From positions 744,001 to 808,000 of the forward strand of contig NZ_JAMJWG010000001.1 of the NCBI RefSeq assembly GCF_024435355.1: DNA of 64,000 nucleotides, given 5' to 3'. Of this stretch, positions 61,396-64,000 are shown piece by piece. The DNA is from Streptomyces odontomachi (GTDB taxonomy: Bacteria; Actinomycetota; Actinomycetes; Streptomycetales; Streptomycetaceae). The position numbers were made by a program, and so were the translations under genes. How positions within the stretch are numbered: position 1 is the first letter of the stretch; every line of letters begins with the position of its first letter. The notes under the pieces are model-generated. The model searched no databases and was not told the origin of the DNA. It was given only the letters and a program-made list of their open reading frames with translations.

Positions 61396-62940
61396 ATGCG
61401 CGCCCGGAGCATAGCCGCGACCGCCGCAGCAGCATTGGGGCTGGTGGCCGCACATGACCTTGTCCAGAAGAAGCATGCACTGCTCCGGAATTTTCCAGTG
61501 GTCGGACATGCCCGGTATCTGCTGGAGGCGATCGGTCCGGAACTGCGGCAGTACATCGTGACCTCCAACGATGAGGAGCGCCCGTTCAGCCGTGACCAGC
61601 GCAGCTGGATCTATGCGTCGGCGAAGGGGGAGAACAACTACTTCGGGTTCGGGACCGACAACGACGTTGAGCACATGCAGGGGCACGCGTACCTGAAACA
61701 GCGCACGTTCGCCGGCACGCTGCCCGACCTGCACGATCCGCAGGCGCCACTGCCCTCGGCCAAGGTGCTGGGCGGGCCACGTGGGCGCGCCAAGGCGTTC
61801 CGGCCGGCGAGCGTGGTGAACATCTCGGCGATGAGTTTCGGATCGCTCTCCGGCGCGGCGATCACCGCCCTCAACAAGGGGGCGGCGCTGGCGGGCACGA
61901 TGCACAACACGGGGGAGGGCGGCCTCTCGCCGTACCACCGCAACGGCGGCGACCTCGTCCTTCAGATCGGCACGGCGTACTTCGGCTGCCGCAACGAGGA
62001 CGGCAGTTTCAACATCGACAAGCTCAAGGACGTGGTCGCCAGCGCCCCGGTCAAGGCGATAGAGATCAAGCTCTCCCAGGGAGCCAAGCCGGGCCTCGGC
62101 GGGATGCTGCCGGGTGCGAAGGTGACACCCGAGATCGCCGAGATCCGCGGCATCCCCCGCGGCAAGGACTGTGCCTCCCCTGCGCGGCACACCGCCTTCC
62201 ACGACGTCGACTCGATGCTCGACTTCGTCGAACTGCTGGCCACCGAGACCGGTCTGCCGGTCGGGGTCAAGAGCGCGGTGGGAGAGATGGACTTCTGGCA
62301 GGAGCTGGCCACGCTGATGGCACGTGGTGACCGTGGTGTCGACTTCGTGACCGTCGACGGCGGTGAGGGCGGCACCGGGGCGGCGCCGCTGACCTTCAGC
62401 GACTCGGTTTCGCTGCCCTTCAGGATGGGCTTCTCCCGGGTCTACAGCACCTTCGCCGAACTGGGGCTGACCGACGACGTGACCTTCGTCGCCTCGGGCA
62501 AGCTCGGCCTGCCCGAGAACGCCGCGGTCGCCTTCGCCCTGGGCGCCGACATGATCAATGTGGCTCGTGAGGCGATGCTGTCGATCGGCTGCATCCAGGC
62601 GCAGAAGTGCCACACCGACAAGTGCCCCACCGGCATCGCCACCCAGAGCCCGCGGCTGGCCCGCGGCCTCGACCCGACGTCGAAGGCCACCCGCGCCGCT
62701 GACTACCTGCGCACCCTGCGCAAGGAGCTGATGAAGATGTCGGCGGCCGTCGGCGTCGCCCACCCGGCACTCATCACGGCCACCGACATCGAGATCATGA
62801 ACGGTGACTACGACGCCCGCACCCTGGCCAGCGTCTACGGCTACAAGGACGGCTGGGGCAAGCTCGGCCCGCAGCTCGCCGATGAGATCACCGCACTGCT
62901 CGCCGCCGAACCGAGCTCCGTGCGGAAGCCGACCGTCTGA
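61396..62940 (+). CDS. FMN-binding glutamate synthase-like protein, membrane-anchored
   Basis: A 514-residue protein matching the central FMN domain of the glutamate synthase large subunit, as found in archaeal-type GltB homologues. SAMSFGSLSGAAITALNKGA, HNTGEGGLSPYHRNGGD, IEIKLSQGAKPGLGG and VDGGEGGTGAAPL are FMN/substrate motifs; CIQAQKCHTDKCPTGIATQ holds the cysteines for a [3Fe-4S] cluster. A short N-terminal hydrophobic segment (about 5-20) may anchor it. No glutaminase or small-subunit partner is near. The ATG at 61396 follows AGGAGAGGAA. Its function may be something other than glutamate synthesis. Confidence 0.9.
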   Translation: MRARSIAATAAAALGLVAAHDLVQKKHALLRNFPVVGHARYLLEAIGPELRQYIVTSNDEERPFSRDQRSWIYASAKGENNYFGFGTDNDVEHMQGHAYLKQRTFAGTLPDLHDPQAPLPSAKVLGGPRGRAKAFRPASVVNISAMSFGSLSGAAITALNKGAALAGTMHNTGEGGLSPYHRNGGDLVLQIGTAYFGCRNEDGSFNIDKLKDVVASAPVKAIEIKLSQGAKPGLGGMLPGAKVTPEIAEIRGIPRGKDCASPARHTAFHDVDSMLDFVELLATETGLPVGVKSAVGEMDFWQELATLMARGDRGVDFVTVDGGEGGTGAAPLTFSDSVSLPFRMGFSRVYSTFAELGLTDDVTFVASGKLGLPENAAVAFALGADMINVAREAMLSIGCIQAQKCHTDKCPTGIATQSPRLARGLDPTSKATRAADYLRTLRKELMKMSAAVGVAHPALITATDIEIMNGDYDARTLASVYGYKDGWGKLGPQLADEITALLAAEPSSVRKPTV

Positions 62941-62968
62941 CGGGGACAGGCACCGCGTCCGCTGCCCT

Positions 62969-62998
62969 CCGGCCGGTACCCGAGCGGGCACCGGCCGG
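62969..62998 (+). terminator. Terminator after the glutamate synthase-like gene
   Basis: CCGGCCGGT (62969-62977) pairs with ACCGGCCGG (62990-62998), and inside it CCCG (62979-62982) pairs with CGGG (62985-62988). It is 29 nt after the stop and is followed by a T-containing tract. The remaining 62999-63203 shows no gene I can support. Confidence 0.8.
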
Positions 62999-63203
62999 TG
63001 CCGTCTTCGTCTGCCCCGTCCCACGACGGGTTCACGCCCAGGTGGTCACCACCTGCCCCGCCTCCGGCCCGGCCGCACGACACTGACGCCTTCGGCAGGC
63101 TGGGATCCCGGTCTTGCCGAGCTTCGGCTGCGGTGTCGATCCGGCTGAACGTGCCTGGCTCGCGCGCCAGGGCATCGAAGGCCTCTGTAGCGGCCCACCC
63201 GAC

Positions 63204-64000
63204 TCAGAGCCCGGTGACCTTGGCGCTCGCCGACAGTTCGTAGACCAGGGTGACCGTGCGGCGCCCACCGGGCGGCAGGGTGACGTCCCAGCGGACGATG
63301 CCCTCGGCGTCGACCGCGTCGGGCGCCGGCGAGCACGCGTCCTTGTCCAGGCGTATCTCCACCGCCGAGACCTCGGAGACCGGGACCCGCTCCCGAAGGA
63401 GGACCACCCGCTCGTCATGCGCCTCGGGGGCGGAGAACCGGGACAGGTGCAGTTGGACCGTGCGGGTGACCACGGTCCGCTGGGTGACACGGGCCACCTC
63501 ACGGGACTCCTCGGCATGCCGGATCACCCGGTAGTCGTCGCAGCTGCCGAAGGCCAGCTCGACGGCGGCGCCGGGGGCGGTGAAGTCCAGCGTGCCGCGG
63601 CCGCTGAATCCGCTCCCGCGTACCAGGTCCACGGGCCCGGCGAGCAGCGCGTGGCCGGACAGGTTGTCGAACCGCACCACCTGGGTGACCAGGGGCGACA
63701 ACTCCGGTGAGCAGGCGTACTCACTGGGCGCAGCCGTGCTGAACGCGGAGAGCGGCACTCGGTGGGCGCGGCCGTCACCGGGCACCGAGACCGGCGCCGG
63801 GGAGCTCAGCACCCGCGCCTCGCCGCCGTCGTCCACCCCCGGCAGGCCGAGCACTCGGGCCGGGCCGAGGGCACCGATCTCCTCCTCGCGCAGTTCGACG
63901 TCGACCGTGCGGCGCTCCGCTGCGGAGCGGTCCTTGAGCGTCAACCGGTCCTCGCCGAGCCGCGGCGGGTCGGTCGCCAGCGCCGAGCGGGCCGTCGACA
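63204..64000 (-). CDS. DUF4139-domain protein (mucoidy inhibitor A-like), 3' part
   Basis: The last 265 codons of a gene running off the window edge. The visible part is beta-rich and matches the C-terminal DUF4139 region: RVPLSAFSTAAPSEYACSPE, LLAGPVDLVRGSGFSGRG, and RWDVTLPPGGRRTVTLVYEL at the end. The N-terminal coiled-coil part typical of such proteins lies outside. Function in actinobacteria is unknown. No start can be assigned; an internal ATG at 63944 is not the true start because the frame stays open and related in character upstream. Confidence 0.75.
   Translation of the reverse strand, partial: STARSALATDPPRLGEDRLTLKDRSAAERRTVDVELREEEIGALGPARVLGLPGVDDGGEARVLSSPAPVSVPGDGRAHRVPLSAFSTAAPSEYACSPELSPLVTQVVRFDNLSGHALLAGPVDLVRGSGFSGRGTLDFTAPGAAVELAFGSCDDYRVIRHAEESREVARVTQRTVVTRTVQLHLSRFSAPEAHDERVVLLRERVPVSEVSAVEIRLDKDACSPAPDAVDAEGIVRWDVTLPPGGRRTVTLVYELSASAKVTGL

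Overview
The window is very GC-rich (roughly 70-73%). Its third codon positions are almost always G or C, starts are often GTG, Shine-Dalgarno sites are AGGAGG-like, and gene content is typical of soil Actinobacteria. The mix points to a Streptomyces-type chromosome: a secreted GH18 chitinase with a DasR-like site, a PAS/GAF/SpoIIE-like protein, a rhamnose regulon with a LacI repressor, xylA/xylB with a ROK repressor, Tat-exported enzymes and an orphan Roadblock protein. No rRNA, tRNA, CRISPR array, phage module, plasmid origin or intact transposase was recognised.

Layout. 0.3-3 kb: MFS transporter, then chitinase under a DasR-like operator/promoter. 3-6 kb: two-subunit molybdenum hydroxylase (Tat-exported large subunit plus [2Fe-2S] subunit). 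6.3-8.4 kb: PAS-GAF-PP2C-HATPase protein whose phosphatase motifs look eroded. 8.4-11.4 kb: lutABC lactate oxidation. 11.5-23 kb: rhamnose regulon (rhaB, aldolase/dehydrogenase fusion and rhaI on minus; ABC importer and LacI repressor on plus), with paired divergent promoters and matching operators. 23-27.5 kb: quinone oxidoreductase and two acyl-CoA dehydrogenases in a translationally coupled operon, both dehydrogenases enlarged by in-frame tandem repeats. 27.5-28 kb: a 179-bp MITE-like element and short direct repeats. 28-32 kb: phosphodiesterase-like protein, small membrane protein, Tat amidase and APC permease, with an N-terminal relic of an acetamidase/formamidase gene after the permease. 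32-36.4 kb: ROK repressor, xylB, xylA. 36.7-43.5 kb: fatty-acid desaturase, small membrane protein, uncharacterised protein, methyltransferase, PPOX flavoprotein, Roadblock protein, DUF6397-like protein, TesB thioesterase. 43.6-47 kb: Ski2-like helicase and a membrane hydrolase-like protein. 47.1-51 kb: heterodimeric ABC exporter. 51.3-55.8 kb: L,D-transpeptidase lipoprotein, MarR repressor with divergent ABC exporter, MltG-like protein. 55.9-61 kb: flavin monooxygenase, YjbQ protein, a truncated inositol monophosphatase relic, HAD phosphatase and DeoR repressor divergent from an MFS transporter. 61-64 kb: glutamate-synthase-like FMN protein and the 3' part of a DUF4139 gene running off the edge.

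Working together. Much of the window is regulated carbon catabolism: chitin, lactate, rhamnose and xylose, each with a dedicated control element or regulator nearby. A second theme is acyl-CoA metabolism (dehydrogenases, desaturase, thioesterase). A third is envelope and export functions (three ABC exporter polypeptides, amidase, L,D-transpeptidase, MltG-like protein). I found no clear new multi-gene defence or biosynthetic system. The most unusual signals are the probable pseudo-phosphatase, the repeat-expanded acyl-CoA dehydrogenases, the complementary degeneration of the two ABC half-transporters, the MITE-like element touching a stop codon, and the two gene relics. All functional calls rest on reading translated sequence and recalled family motifs; no database search was run.
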